Positions 63,761 through 64,000 of a stretch of DNA of 64,000 bases are shown here, piece by piece. The notes under the pieces were generated by a model that was not told the origin of the DNA, ran no database searches, and saw only the letters and a list, made by a program, of their open reading frames with translations. The position numbers were made by a program, and so were the translations under genes. Source of the stretch: Mesostigma viride. Its lineage: Eukaryota > Streptophyta > Mesostigmatophyceae > Mesostigmatales > Mesostigmataceae. Where the stretch lies: contig RPFO01000034.1 of the NCBI GenBank assembly GCA_009746045.1, positions 3,041,181-3,105,180 of the forward strand, written 5' to 3'. Positions within the stretch are counted from its first letter, which is position 1. Each line of letters starts with the position of its first letter.

Positions 63761-64000
63761 GATAAAGTTTTAACCAGGGTAGCTACGGAAACTTTTTCCG
63801 ATCTTTTTACTTGGAGAAATTGTACCACATGTGCTGCACACATCTTTCCCTCGGCCGTTTTATAAATCTCTACTTGACATGTCCGGCGTGGGAACTAACA
63901 ACAACAACAACCAGGTCCAGTGACTCCTGTTAGTATCAAGTAACGTGCGTTTTAGCTTTCACGTGAAAACTTTCGTCGGCGGAGCCCATTTTCGGAAAAA
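63761..64000. other. No recognisable gene
   Basis: AT-rich end of the window with an (aac)n tract at 63896-63911. Nothing supported. Confidence 0.5.

Overview
The window is a gene-poor stretch of nuclear DNA from a eukaryote. Evidence: LTR and non-LTR retroelements, candidate GT-AG introns, microsatellites, and no bacterial operons, rRNA or recognisable tRNA. The Copia-like elements are unlike textbook plant or animal Copia. An algal or other protist host would fit, but the sequence alone does not settle it.

The core (9591-55290) is a nest of transposable elements that can be taken apart base by base from their target-site duplications (TSDs). Outermost is E (+ strand), an LTR element without pol; TSD ctgca. 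Inside E is B+ (15032-53883, TSD gggtg), a Copia-like element. B+ received three insertions: A (15162-21961, - strand, TSD cccgg) in its 5' LTR; B- (28717-36540, - strand, TSD gtaac), a second copy of the same family, in its 3' untranslated region; and C (37137-53501, + strand, TSD gtgct) in its 3' LTR. C was in turn split inside its RNase H region by D (42349-52512, TSD cgca). D is a 10-kb terminal-inverted-repeat element whose interior is a giant imperfect palindrome: two 30-bp G-rich minisatellites and two arrays of a 22-bp perfect palindrome, each pair in mirror orientation.

Three families (A, B, C) share an unusual plan. Gag and Pol lie in one reading frame separated by a single UGA followed by C. 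The retropepsin-like domain lies after the integrase rather than before it (Gag-stop-IN-PR-RT-RNase H). The integrase has 29 rather than 35 residues between its second and third acidic positions. The RT active site reads HGDD instead of YVDD. The LTRs of B and C end in AGTT...AACT rather than TG...CA. Family B also carries an extra ORF between LTR and gag. A is nearly intact (one frameshift), B+ and B- each carry several different single-base breaks, and C was intact apart from D.

The flanks (1-9590 and 55291-64000) are decayed: pieces of a LINE (ORF1 near 7.0-7.9 and 58.5 kb; reverse transcriptase near 55.4 and 56.0-56.9 kb), small dispersed repeats, a ~0.9-kb diverged direct repeat near both window ends (2.4-3.3 and 62.8-63.8 kb), and only a few possible host genes (1142-1729 and 59817-60680, both - strand), none identified. 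All reading was by eye; percentages are counts of differences noticed, not computed alignments.
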